A stretch of DNA of 29,227 nucleotides from a virus. Within the stretch, counting starts at the first letter, position 1, and every line of letters begins with the position of its first letter. The notes beneath the pieces were generated by a model. The model was given only the letters and a program-made list of their open reading frames with translations, searched no databases and was not told where the DNA came from. Location of the stretch: IMG/VR virus record IMGVR_UViG_3300028025_005718, positions 1 to 29,227 of that record. One strand, 5' to 3'. Shown here piece by piece: positions 6,321 through 14,342 of the stretch. Position numbers and translations under genes: made by a program.

Positions 6321-6456
6321 TATTTAAAATAGTTATAACTTTATCAGTAATATCATTTATTGTTGATGCTTTCTGAGTTTCTGGAAGTTGATTAATATCT
6401 ATTTTTTCAACTTCATCTTTTAGTGTAAGTAATTCTTTTAATAAGTCTTCTAACAT
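6250..6456 (-). CDS. Small acidic hypothetical protein
   Basis: 68 aa. A helical N-terminal half (MLEDLLKELLTLKDEVEKID) is followed by INDITDKVITILNNAKIPLP and an acidic tail (EEHSDDSGTEVPTSEV). Composition suggests a small soluble protein, perhaps a partner of the next gene product, with which its coding sequence overlaps by up to 71 nt. The leader is the TTTCTTAATTA element followed by AATTTATT and then ATG. No function assigned. Confidence 0.65.
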   Translation of the reverse strand: MLEDLLKELLTLKDEVEKIDINQLPETQKASTINDITDKVITILNNAKIPLPEEHSDDSGTEVPTSEV

Positions 6457-6464
6457 AATAAATT

Positions 6465-6475
6465 TAATTAAGAAA
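6465..6475 (-). promoter_or_regulatory. TTTCTTAATTA gene-end element (copy 2)
   Basis: Minus strand TTTCTTAATTA begins 2 nt after the nrdA stop codon and ends 8 nt before the 68-aa start. Same orientation and setting as the other copies. The short distance to the start codon argues against a simple promoter for that gene unless its transcript is nearly leaderless. Confidence 0.45.
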
Positions 6476-6477
6476 TT

Positions 6478-8202
6478 TTATCCTTCGCAAGCTACACAAG
6501 CTGCAGTTCTATCTAAATTATCACCTCTTAGTACAGATTCTGTACGTAGGTAATATAATGTTTTAATACCAGCTTTGTGGGCTTCTTTATGTACTTCTGA
6601 CATCCAACGTGGTGTATCATTTGGATCAAAACATAAATTTAATGATACAGTTTGATCAACATATTTTTGACGAATACCAGCTTGACGTACAATTTCTAAT
6701 TGATTAATTTCTTTAAATGTACGAAATACTTCCTTTTCTTCGTTTGATAAAATATGATCTTCTACACCATAAACTGAACCTTGATCTTTAGCAATTCTGT
6801 CCCATACTGATGGGATATTAAATCCTTTAGACTCGAGTAATTGTTCTAATATTGGATTCTTTTTAATGAATACACCTTTAGCCGTTTTTAAATTATAGAT
6901 ATTAGCAGGTAACGGCTCAATTGATGGAGAAACACCACCTGAAATATGAGCATTCGATACTGTAGGTGCGATTGCCATTCTATGTGAATGTCTTACACCT
7001 GTACCTTTACACCATTCTGGTTCGCCATATTCTTTAGCCATATCTTGAGATGCTTTTAAAGATTCAGAATCAATAAAGCTAAATATTTCACGTGTATAAG
7101 CATTTGCTTGGATCCCAACAAATGGAATGCCTTTTGATTGTAAGAATGTATGCCATCCTAAAGCACCAATACCAATTGCTCTACCTTTCATTGCTGAACG
7201 TACTGTATTTTCCATAAAGCGGATATTTTTAGCACGATCAATAAATTCTTGTAATACACCTTCTAAGAACCAAGTCATTAATTCAGGAACTGACATACCA
7301 TTTTCGAAACGATAATTTTTCCATTCATCAAAACGAGCTAAATTTAATGACGATAAACAACAAATAAATGAATGTAATGGATCTGTATACAATACAATCT
7401 CAGAACATATATTAGTCATTGTAACTTCTAAGTTTAATTTCTTGTACCCTTCAGGATTTGCTTTATTTACATTATCTTTAAACATAATGTATGGTTCTCC
7501 TGTTTCTAAACGAGTACGTAAAATCTCACCCCAAATCTTTAAAGCATGTTGATCACGATCTTCTACTTTTTGCATAAAATTATCATCAACAACTACACAA
7601 TGATGTGTATTTAAACATTGACGATTAACATCACCTTTTGGACGTCTCATCATTAAAAATTCTTCAATATCTGGATGATTAATATCTAGATTAAATGAAG
7701 CCGCACCTCTACGAACCGAACCTTGGTTAGTAGCTAAGATAGTAGAATCATAAATTTTAGCCCAAGGAATAATACCTTCACTTACACCATTATCTTTAAT
7801 TCTAGCACCACGTCCTCTAATACGAGATAATGACATACCAACACCACCACCTTGAGACGATAAACGCATTAATTCAGAGTTTGCTGATGCAATACCTTCT
7901 ACTGAATCATCAACATCGATACCATAACATGAAATTGGTAATCCACGTTCTGTACCCATGTTTGATAATACAGGAGAGGCTAAACACAACCAATTCTTAA
8001 CCATTGCTTCATAGAAAAATGGTTGAAGATCTTTACGACGTAACCTACGAGCAGCAGATTTAGACACACGTTTAAATCCTTCGAATACGTTTTCATCTGA
8101 TAGTAAGTAACCTTTAGAGATCATGCTTACTGCAATATCATCCATCCATTCGGGATAATCTTTTCCTACAACCCATTTACGGGTATCAACTGTAATGCTC
8201 AT
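6478..8202 (-). CDS. nrdA: Ribonucleotide reductase, class I large subunit
   Basis: Reduces ribonucleotides to deoxyribonucleotides with NrdB. All catalytic residues are visible in 574 aa: LPISCYG (Cys92, reducing cysteine), TNICSEI (Asn264, Cys266 thiyl radical, Glu268), the second reducing cysteine in FICCLSSLNL (Cys281/282), radical-transfer tyrosines TLYYLRT (Tyr550, Tyr551) and C-terminal shuttle cysteines CVACEG (569, 572). It is far shorter than E. coli NrdA (761 aa). There is no N-terminal ATP-cone region, so dATP feedback inhibition by that domain is probably absent. The order thioredoxin-nrdB-nrdA with 1-16 nt gaps makes a compact operon. Confidence 0.96.
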   Translation of the reverse strand: MSITVDTRKWVVGKDYPEWMDDIAVSMISKGYLLSDENVFEGFKRVSKSAARRLRRKDLQPFFYEAMVKNWLCLASPVLSNMGTERGLPISCYGIDVDDSVEGIASANSELMRLSSQGGGVGMSLSRIRGRGARIKDNGVSEGIIPWAKIYDSTILATNQGSVRRGAASFNLDINHPDIEEFLMMRRPKGDVNRQCLNTHHCVVVDDNFMQKVEDRDQHALKIWGEILRTRLETGEPYIMFKDNVNKANPEGYKKLNLEVTMTNICSEIVLYTDPLHSFICCLSSLNLARFDEWKNYRFENGMSVPELMTWFLEGVLQEFIDRAKNIRFMENTVRSAMKGRAIGIGALGWHTFLQSKGIPFVGIQANAYTREIFSFIDSESLKASQDMAKEYGEPEWCKGTGVRHSHRMAIAPTVSNAHISGGVSPSIEPLPANIYNLKTAKGVFIKKNPILEQLLESKGFNIPSVWDRIAKDQGSVYGVEDHILSNEEKEVFRTFKEINQLEIVRQAGIRQKYVDQTVSLNLCFDPNDTPRWMSEVHKEAHKAGIKTLYYLRTESVLRGDNLDRTAACVACEG

Positions 8203-8218
8203 TTTTTATTATTTTATA

Positions 8219-9166
8219 TTATAAATCCGACCAATCTGCTGTCGACTTTGAGTATGCACTAGGTCGTTGTGCAAAAAAGTCCTGTTGTTCCACTCCTGAT
8301 GTAATCTGACCAAACCAAGCGATTTCGTCTAATAATTTTTCATTTACATCGTATAATGGTTTATAACTTAGTTCTACCATTTTTTCATTAGCGCGAGCAC
8401 GAATGAAATTCTTTAATTGCTCCTTAGTTAAATTTTCTAAGTCGCCCATTTCAAATACTTTATTGATAAATGCAAATTCTAATTCTACTGAAATAGCACA
8501 TGCTGTTTTGATACGTTCCTGTAAATCGATTGTATTTAATTCAGGACGTTCTTCTAACAATTGTCTAAATAACCAACATCCAGCTTTTGAATGTAGTGAT
8601 TCATCTCTAACAGACCACGCAACAATTTGTCCCATTCCTTTCATTAAATTTCTCATTTGGAATGACATCAAAATAGCAAATGATGAAAATAAATTAACAC
8701 CTTCAGTAAATGCTGAAAATATAGCTAATGATTGTGCTATTTCATCCATTGTTCCTGATTGTACTTGCTGTAATCTTTCGATTTTATTACGAGCTTCTTC
8801 ATCATCCATAAATGCTGCAAAATCATCTAAACCTAGTGATTCGTTTAGCAATGAATATGCTTCAGCATGGATAGATTCAAATGAACCGAATGTAACGGCC
8901 ATTGATTGGATTTCTGGTTTTGGAAACCATTTAGATACATTAGATGACCAATAGTCTTCTACGTGTGTTTCGGTCTGAGCAAATGATTTTAAGATTTGAC
9001 CGATTAAATTCTTTTCGGATTCAGTCAATTTTAATTTAAAATCATTAACATCAGCAGCTAATGTAACTTCTTCAGGTAACCAATGCACACGTTGTTGTGC
9101 TTTTAAAAATTCGTGGGCTTGGTCGTATTCAAACGGCTTATAAAATAAACGCTTATCGGTGATCAT
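8219..9166 (-). CDS. nrdB: Ribonucleotide reductase, class I small subunit
   Basis: Ferritin-like subunit that holds the di-metal centre and tyrosyl radical for NrdA. Seen in 315 aa: THVEDYW (67-73, Asp71 as first ligand candidate), FESIHAEAYS (96-105) with Glu97, His100 and the radical Tyr104, FTEGVN (Glu155) and RDESLH (187-192, Glu189, His192). The C-terminal peptide STADWSDL resembles the tail that docks on NrdA. The retained tyrosine points to a normal tyrosyl-radical type. It is followed by nrdA after 16 nt and preceded by thioredoxin with a 1-nt gap. Plus-strand open frames inside it are shadows. Confidence 0.96.
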   Translation of the reverse strand: MITDKRLFYKPFEYDQAHEFLKAQQRVHWLPEEVTLAADVNDFKLKLTESEKNLIGQILKSFAQTETHVEDYWSSNVSKWFPKPEIQSMAVTFGSFESIHAEAYSLLNESLGLDDFAAFMDDEEARNKIERLQQVQSGTMDEIAQSLAIFSAFTEGVNLFSSFAILMSFQMRNLMKGMGQIVAWSVRDESLHSKAGCWLFRQLLEERPELNTIDLQERIKTACAISVELEFAFINKVFEMGDLENLTKEQLKNFIRARANEKMVELSYKPLYDVNEKLLDEIAWFGQITSGVEQQDFFAQRPSAYSKSTADWSDL

Positions 9167-9167
9167 A

Positions 9168-9428
9168 TTATTTAAACGAGTTAATTGTTGAAGTTAATGA
9201 TGGTTTTTGTTGCATTCCAACAAGACGTTTTACTTCCTGTCCATCTTTTTCAATTACGATAGTAGGAACACCTCTTACATTGTATTTAATTGCTAATGCT
9301 GATTCAGCATCAACATCAACGTCTTGAAATGAAACACCAGATACTTCTGATTTAACTTGATCAAATATAGGGGCAAGCTGCTTGCATGGGCCGCACCAAG
9401 AAGCAGAAAATTTAAGTACTTTTAACAT
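9168..9428 (-). CDS. trxA: Thioredoxin
   Basis: 86-aa thioredoxin fold with the redox motif WCGPC (Cys12, Cys15) and the cis-proline motif RGVPT (Pro55). The C-terminal strand is DGQEVKRLVG. It is slightly shorter than bacterial thioredoxin (about 105 aa). Placed one nucleotide before nrdB, it most likely re-reduces the ribonucleotide reductase, the usual role of phage thioredoxin or glutaredoxin. Its 57-nt upstream gap holds both recurring elements of this window (TTCTTAATTA at the helicase end and TATTTATA), suggesting that a new transcript for trx-nrdB-nrdA starts here. Confidence 0.95.
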   Translation of the reverse strand: MLKVLKFSASWCGPCKQLAPIFDQVKSEVSGVSFQDVDVDAESALAIKYNVRGVPTIVIEKDGQEVKRLVGMQQKPSLTSTINSFK

Positions 9429-9458
9429 AGATTTTATTTTTAATTTTTAAGGTGCAGA

Positions 9459-9466
9459 TATAAATA
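9459..9466 (-). promoter_or_regulatory. TATTTATA promoter-like site before thioredoxin-nrdB-nrdA
   Basis: Minus strand TATTTATA ends 30 nt before the thioredoxin ATG, preceded by the 10-bp palindrome AGTATATACT. It is one of six exact intergenic copies, all oriented with transcription. The role is inferred. Confidence 0.45.
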
Positions 9467-9482
9467 CAGTATATACTAATGA

Positions 9483-9492
9483 TAATTAAGAA
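9483..9492 (-). promoter_or_regulatory. TTCTTAATTA gene-end element (copy 3)
   Basis: Minus strand TTCTTAATTA, with the helicase TAA stop inside it, 17 nt upstream of the TATTTATA site. This is the only gap holding exact copies of both motifs. Confidence 0.45.
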
Positions 9493-10871
9493 GGAGTTGC
9501 TAGTTCAAAAAACTTCTTTCGCAAATAATCTTTATCATCAGGATCAAAATCTTGTCTAGTTCTTTGTGGAGGAGTTTGTGGAGAATCCGACTCTTCTTCT
9601 TCAACATATTCACCTGTGATTCGAGTTACACCTGTAGATCCTTCAAAATTACAATTGAATGTAATACCATCTGTACCATATCGATTTTTAATAATATGCC
9701 AACGAGATGTATTATCAACTTTATCTTTACGTAAACGTGATGTTGAAATAATAATATCTCCAATCATAATTTTATCATATGAACCCGCAGCTTTATCACC
9801 TTCTACTACTTTATCAGCAGCACCTGAACGGTTTACTTGGGAGGGTGATACAATTGGAATACCTAATTCTTTAGCTAAACCTTTTGCATCTGTGTATATA
9901 TCATCTAAATCATCTTTACGTTCAACTCGTGAGCGTCTATTACGTAATAAATCTAAATAATCAATAAATATAACATTAGGTTTAAAATTATGTTGGTTCC
10001 ATAATTGATCTAAATGTCGTTCAATATCATCTAATGATGCACGTTTTGGTGGAAATTCTTTAATAATTAATTTACCGGCTAATCCTTTGGTTGCTTCTTC
10101 AATTTTAACTCGATGCATTGGTAATTGATCAACTGGGATGTTAAGTAAGTTAGCATCAAAACGTTGTCCAACATATCCTTCACCTAATTCTAAAGTATAA
10201 TATACTACATTACAATTCAATTTAACAGCTTCTAATGCCATTGAAATCGCTGCCCATGATTTACCAGAACCAGGACCGCCAAAGAATATAATTAAATCCC
10301 CTTTACCATAACCACCTTGCGTAATTGAATTAATTTGTGGCCAAGGTGTAGGAATAACACGTCTATCGTCTGGTCTATAACGTGATTCTACATCTAATTC
10401 ATAATCGTGTCCGGTATTTTTTTCTTGTGATGTAACAATTGCTTTGGAAATTAATGTACGAATCGATTCATAATCTCCATCATTTAATAAATCAACAGAT
10501 GTCATAATTGCTTTTCTCATCTGTTGATTTTGACAGAATTTTAAAAATTCTTGCTCAATATATTCCTTATCGAGTGATTGATCCGCCATTTTATAAGCTT
10601 CTTTCAATTCTTCAACCACAGCAATTTTTAAAACTTCATTATCTTCTTTTTTTACTTCAATTTGAAGTGCCTCCATTGTAGGAGTTGTATGGAACTCGTC
10701 AAAATATTTTTGTAATCGATTTACAATCCATTTACGTGCTGTGTTTTCAAAATAATCATCTGTAACTGAATCTGATACGTCTACTAGAAATTTTCTATCT
10801 GTTAACAACAAACCTAATACTTTGGTTTGGAACGAATTCCCATACTTATCTAAACTATCTAGTGCTGTCAT
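9486..10871 (-). CDS. dnaB: Replicative DNA helicase, DnaB/T4 gp41-like
   Basis: Hexameric helicase that unwinds the phage replication fork. Seen in 461 aa: a helical N-terminal domain (about 1-155), then the RecA-like motor with Walker A GGPGSGKS (198-205), NVVYYTLELGEGYV (about 221-234), Walker B VIFIDYLDLL (300-309), SPSQVNRSGA and the distal HIIKNRYGTDG with a likely arginine finger. The C-terminus is acidic and proline-rich (EEEESDSPQTPP). It lies 22 nt after the exonuclease gene, within the replication block, as in T4-type genomes. No primase (gp61-like) gene is in the window. Plus-strand open frames within it are shadows. Confidence 0.93.
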   Translation of the reverse strand: MTALDSLDKYGNSFQTKVLGLLLTDRKFLVDVSDSVTDDYFENTARKWIVNRLQKYFDEFHTTPTMEALQIEVKKEDNEVLKIAVVEELKEAYKMADQSLDKEYIEQEFLKFCQNQQMRKAIMTSVDLLNDGDYESIRTLISKAIVTSQEKNTGHDYELDVESRYRPDDRRVIPTPWPQINSITQGGYGKGDLIIFFGGPGSGKSWAAISMALEAVKLNCNVVYYTLELGEGYVGQRFDANLLNIPVDQLPMHRVKIEEATKGLAGKLIIKEFPPKRASLDDIERHLDQLWNQHNFKPNVIFIDYLDLLRNRRSRVERKDDLDDIYTDAKGLAKELGIPIVSPSQVNRSGAADKVVEGDKAAGSYDKIMIGDIIISTSRLRKDKVDNTSRWHIIKNRYGTDGITFNCNFEGSTGVTRITGEYVEEEESDSPQTPPQRTRQDFDPDDKDYLRKKFFELATPS

Positions 10872-10893
10872 TTATAACCTTTATTTGTAACTT

Positions 10894-11946
10894 TTATTGC
10901 TTCCAATCTAACGAAGAAAAATTTTCTATCAACCACCCTTGCCAATTTACCCGCTCATTTAATTGATCAATCTCGGTCATTTCAACGAAACTCCCTATGT
11001 TCAACGATGGTGGTGCATTATCAATTGTTTCATCAATGATGCGTTTATCCTCGTCGTTTATATTTGGATCTTTTAATGACATTAATTTATAATTAATATC
11101 TAATTGATGAGCAAATGAAAGTATTTTTGTATATAAAGCATTTTTATCTTCTTCTAATTTTGCTTTATTTAACATATATTCTAAATCAATAGGAGTAGAT
11201 TCAGTTAATTCAGGATATAACTTAAATACTTTTTTAGGACCTAATCCTTGAATACCAGGAACATTATCTCCAGCATCACCTAATAACATTTTGTAATTAA
11301 TAAAATTATTAGGATGAACAAAATATTCTTCTAAAACCTCATCAGTTCTGTATGTTTTCTTCTTAGTTGGTGAATATATTTCTGTTTTATTAGAAACTAA
11401 TTGCAGGAAATCCTTATCAGCAGACATAATTGTTACTTTATCTACCTCAGAATCTGCTTCGAATTTTTTAACTAAATAACCCATTACATCATCGGCTTCA
11501 ATTTTAGGAATTGAAATCATTGACACTGGTAATTGGGTTAAATATTCGATTAATCGTCCCATTTGGTTAGCCATTGATTCGCTTTCTTCAGATTTTGAAT
11601 CGAATACTTTCCAATTAGTTACTTTTAAATTAGTACGATTTGCTTTATAATCAGAATATAAGTACTGTTTATTAGTAGAATTACCCTGTCCGTCAAATAC
11701 TAAGACAACCCTAGTCGGTTGGTATAGCTTAATAGCATAACCAACCGATTTAAGGAAGCCAACAAGACCACCTACATGATGGCCGTTGGGGTTTATGTGC
11801 TGAATAATAGCAAATGAGCGGAGGAATGTATTCATTGAATCTACAATGAGTACTCTAGCGTTCTTTGAATTATTTTTATCAGCGTTTAATTCTGATAATA
11901 ACTGGTTTAAAAAGTCTTTATTCATTTTATTCTGGTTCTTGGTCAA
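10894..11946 (-). CDS. 5'-3' exonuclease / RNase H-type flap nuclease
   Basis: FEN-family metal-dependent nuclease, probably removing RNA primers from lagging-strand fragments (as T4 RNase H does). Seen in 350 aa: RVLIVDSMNTF (31-41, Asp36), VVLVFDG (80-86, Asp85), IEADDVMGY (149-157, Glu150, Asp152, Asp153), MSADKDFLQL (174-183, Asp177, Asp179), then LLGDAGDNVPGIQGLGPKKV (221-240) combining Asp224 and Asp227 with a helix-hairpin-helix. All acidic metal-ligand positions look intact. Its ATG lies inside the uvsX 3' end (20-nt overlap), so translation is coupled. It closely resembles the T4-like/cyanophage 5'-3' exonuclease layout. Confidence 0.93.
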   Translation of the reverse strand: MTKNQNKMNKDFLNQLLSELNADKNNSKNARVLIVDSMNTFLRSFAIIQHINPNGHHVGGLVGFLKSVGYAIKLYQPTRVVLVFDGQGNSTNKQYLYSDYKANRTNLKVTNWKVFDSKSEESESMANQMGRLIEYLTQLPVSMISIPKIEADDVMGYLVKKFEADSEVDKVTIMSADKDFLQLVSNKTEIYSPTKKKTYRTDEVLEEYFVHPNNFINYKMLLGDAGDNVPGIQGLGPKKVFKLYPELTESTPIDLEYMLNKAKLEEDKNALYTKILSFAHQLDINYKLMSLKDPNINDEDKRIIDETIDNAPPSLNIGSFVEMTEIDQLNERVNWQGWLIENFSSLDWKQ

Positions 11947-13009
11947 ACATTAATGATGTGTCAATTCCGTCGTCACCCATCTCTTCTACAATATCGAAAT
12001 CGTCACTACCTAAAATGCGTAACCATTCTTCAGAATGATCTTTCTTATAGTTATCAATTGCTTTTTTATCATCATCAATAAAACCGTGTACTGTCATAAT
12101 AACAGATCCTTTAGTTTGTACACCGGTAATGTGGTTTTTATCTACTGCTACTTTAGTACGTTTAGCAAATTCGACATCTTTACCACCTTTAGTTGCTTTA
12201 ATTTTATTAGTACCAGCATTAGTAATATTACCAAATGTTACAATAACGGAAGCATCAAAATACATTGTATTACCTCCTTTATTTTTCATTTTAGGTTGTT
12301 CCATCGGCATTGATGGTTTATCTACCCAAATTTTATTTACTGCTACTAATGTATTAGTATATGGGTAATTCTCTTTACGTGATAGTACAATCTTTTGATT
12401 GATAAAGTTACCAAAGGATTGAGACATAGCTCCAGCATTCCATTCATTGTTATTTTTATTTGATTCCACAGATAATTTACATGGAATTGATCCAACTGAA
12501 TCCCATAGAAATAATAAATCGTATGGTAAACGATTTTGTGCTTGTTCATGTAACAAATCAGCAATAAATGCAGCTACATCTTCGACTGTGCCTAATGTGT
12601 CCCTATCAACATAGATAAAATCACCTTCATAATCGATTAACTCACCTGTGTTTTTATCCCACACTTCATTAATTTTGAAACCCATTTGCTTAACGTGTTC
12701 CCAATTCCATTTCATCTCAGTAACAATGAATACTGGTAATACACCTGCTTTCTGGGCTGCTACTGCACACTCTAATAATGCTGTTGTTTTACCTGTATCA
12801 CTATGACCTCGAAGTAATGTGATATGACCCATTGGAATACCTGGTAATGATAATACTTCATTAAACGCAGGAGATAATGGTAGCCATCTCTGTGCTTTAA
12901 ATTTAACTGACTGGTCCAAGAATTTAGATTTCTTGAACGCAGCCAGATTAAATTTTGATTTGTCGCCTAACACTGTAGACACTGTTTCCGAAACTGATTT
13001 TTTAGCCAT
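11927..13009 (-). CDS. uvsX: UvsX/RecA-like recombinase
   Basis: Forms filaments on single-stranded DNA for strand exchange and recombination-dependent replication. Seen in 360 aa: the Walker A block LLRGHSDTGKTTALLE (65-80), LPYDLLFLWDSVGSIP as Walker B, AGAMSQSFGNF and TLVAVNKIWV strands, and GGNTMYFDASVIVTF as the likely DNA-binding/ATP-sensing region. The C-terminus is acidic (DDFDIVEEMGDDGIDTS), which is common in phage recombinases. The start is coupled to ssb by a one-base TAATG overlap, and its end overlaps the exonuclease gene, giving an ssb-uvsX-exonuclease unit that fits T4-style recombination. Confidence 0.93.
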   Translation of the reverse strand: MAKKSVSETVSTVLGDKSKFNLAAFKKSKFLDQSVKFKAQRWLPLSPAFNEVLSLPGIPMGHITLLRGHSDTGKTTALLECAVAAQKAGVLPVFIVTEMKWNWEHVKQMGFKINEVWDKNTGELIDYEGDFIYVDRDTLGTVEDVAAFIADLLHEQAQNRLPYDLLFLWDSVGSIPCKLSVESNKNNNEWNAGAMSQSFGNFINQKIVLSRKENYPYTNTLVAVNKIWVDKPSMPMEQPKMKNKGGNTMYFDASVIVTFGNITNAGTNKIKATKGGKDVEFAKRTKVAVDKNHITGVQTKGSVIMTVHGFIDDDKKAIDNYKKDHSEEWLRILGSDDFDIVEEMGDDGIDTSLMFDQEPE

Positions 13010-13842
13010 TATTGAAATAATTCGTCGAATTTATCTGATGAGCTGGTATTTAAAGTAAATGCAGCACGCTCTTGCTCTGTTACTTGATTATCATTTACCC
13101 AATCTGATTGTGCTGCAGGAGCTGCTTCAGTAGGAGCAGTAGGTGCTGCTTGTTCTTCTTCAGCTTCTGGGTTTAACCATTTAGCTAATAATTCTTTAAT
13201 ATCATCGTATTCACGTTTACGATTAATAGTCATAATATCTGGTTGTTCTTCTAACCATTTATTAACTAAATTAGCATCATCAGAAATTGGAGATGATTTT
13301 GGACGAGGGCGTAATGTACAACTAACTACTTTACGACCAGCAACTTCTGAATTTACAGCATCGATTTTAAAATCAAATCCATCTTGGATATCAGTAAAAT
13401 CACCATAATCTTCATCAGCAGCAAATCCTAGTAATGATTTGTATACTTCTTTACCAAATTCCCATAAACGAACACCTAAATTTTCTTCACCACGAACAAC
13501 AACAGGAACAAATACGCGCATTTTTGGGTCTAATTTCTTAGCTAATGCCCAGTTGTCACGGTCTTTTGATTGACGTAATTTAGCAGCAAATTCCATAATT
13601 GGGTCTGCTTCTCCCCAGTTGTTTAGAGCCAAAATTGGACCCTTAGCAAAACCATAGTGAAAATATACTTCACGGAACGGGTTTTGTTTATTAAATTTTG
13701 ATGGTACGATGCGAATCGTATGATTACCTACTTGAGGCTTCCAGAACACTTTCGTGTAATCGATTTTTTCGTAAGTCTTACCCCCGGATTTTTGTGGAGA
13801 GTTAAGATTACCTAATTTCTGCTTTAACAAAGCTAAATCCAT
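13009..13842 (-). CDS. ssb: Single-stranded DNA-binding protein, T4 gp32-like
   Basis: Coats ssDNA at the fork and loads recombinase and helicase. Seen in 277 aa: a short basic N-terminus (LLKQKLGNLNSPQKSGGKTY), an OB-fold-like core with aromatic residues (IDYTKVFWKPQVGNHTIRIV; REVYFHYGF; RLWEFGKEVYKSLLGF), an Ala/Pro/Glu-rich linker (about 225-245) and an acidic, phenylalanine-ending tail (SSSDKFDELFQ) like the protein-interaction tails of SSBs. Unlike T4 gp32 there is no Cys/His zinc motif: only one cysteine (VVSCTLRPR) is present. It is followed by uvsX with a one-base overlap. Confidence 0.9.
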   Translation of the reverse strand: MDLALLKQKLGNLNSPQKSGGKTYEKIDYTKVFWKPQVGNHTIRIVPSKFNKQNPFREVYFHYGFAKGPILALNNWGEADPIMEFAAKLRQSKDRDNWALAKKLDPKMRVFVPVVVRGEENLGVRLWEFGKEVYKSLLGFAADEDYGDFTDIQDGFDFKIDAVNSEVAGRKVVSCTLRPRPKSSPISDDANLVNKWLEEQPDIMTINRKREYDDIKELLAKWLNPEAEEEQAAPTAPTEAAPAAQSDWVNDNQVTEQERAAFTLNTSSSDKFDELFQ

Positions 13843-13883
13843 AATATAACTATTTAAGTTTTAAAAATTGTACTCGGTAATGG

Positions 13884-13894
13884 TAATTAAGAAA
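13884..13894 (-). promoter_or_regulatory. TTTCTTAATTA gene-end element (copy 4)
   Basis: Minus strand TTTCTTAATTA, 2 nt after the stop codon of the 144-aa gene, followed by CCATTACC and then an A-rich leader to ssb 40 nt later. Candidate start or processing site of an ssb-uvsX-exonuclease-helicase transcript. Confidence 0.45.
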
Positions 13895-13896
13895 TC

Positions 13897-14331
13897 CTAC
13901 AGATTAATTATCTTGTGGATTTTTGTTTGAATGATGTTTAAATCATTATTTTGAATTAACAAGATTGAATTTTTATAATCCAACCACGTAATACGATAAT
14001 TGGTATCTAAAATACCACTGTTCAAAGACTTGATTAATGCATTTAAAGCATTTATTGTATATAACGTATTTGACTCTTTTTTACGATGTAATAATATTGT
14101 GTTAGGTAACACAGATTGTTGCTCCATATTAAATGTATCGATATTGTATGTGCAAACATATTCTTCAGTCGATAACGATTCTAATACAAATATTTTAGAA
14201 TATAATATTGTGTATTTAGTTGTTAAAGTGTTTAGAGTATCGTCTAATTCTTCGGGAGCAGTAAATGTACAAAATAGCTTATTAGCCATTAAAAATGTAT
14301 TATTAAATAAATCGTAACTTAAATCTAACAT
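13897..14331 (-). CDS. Unknown protein between DNA polymerase and ssb
   Basis: 144 aa, not recognised. Seen: LFCTFTAPEELDDTLNTLTT near the N-terminus, a predicted strand-helix alternation (TILYSKIFVLES; EEYVCTYNID), then LYTINALNALIKSLNSG and ITWLDYKNSILLIQNN in the C-terminal half, and a final helix IIQTKIHKIINL. No signal or membrane segment. It starts 11 nt after the polymerase stop, and its place between polymerase and ssb suggests a replication or recombination accessory role, but nothing in the sequence proves it. The first codons follow directly on a TATATTT sequence. Confidence 0.75.
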   Translation of the reverse strand: MLDLSYDLFNNTFLMANKLFCTFTAPEELDDTLNTLTTKYTILYSKIFVLESLSTEEYVCTYNIDTFNMEQQSVLPNTILLHRKKESNTLYTINALNALIKSLNSGILDTNYRITWLDYKNSILLIQNNDLNIIQTKIHKIINL

Positions 14332-14342
14332 AAATATATGAT

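Noticed and set aside
8403-8954. 183-codon plus-strand open frame
   Set aside because: Fully antisense to nrdB, which has all catalytic residues; the translation is Ser/Asn-rich with no domain and there are no other plus-strand genes.
12035-12564. Open frames on both strands inside uvsX
   Set aside because: Shadows of a well-conserved recombinase gene; low-complexity, His/Ile/Tyr-rich translations.
13009-13842. T4 gp32-type zinc finger
   Set aside because: Only one cysteine is present in the protein, so no zinc site can be proposed.
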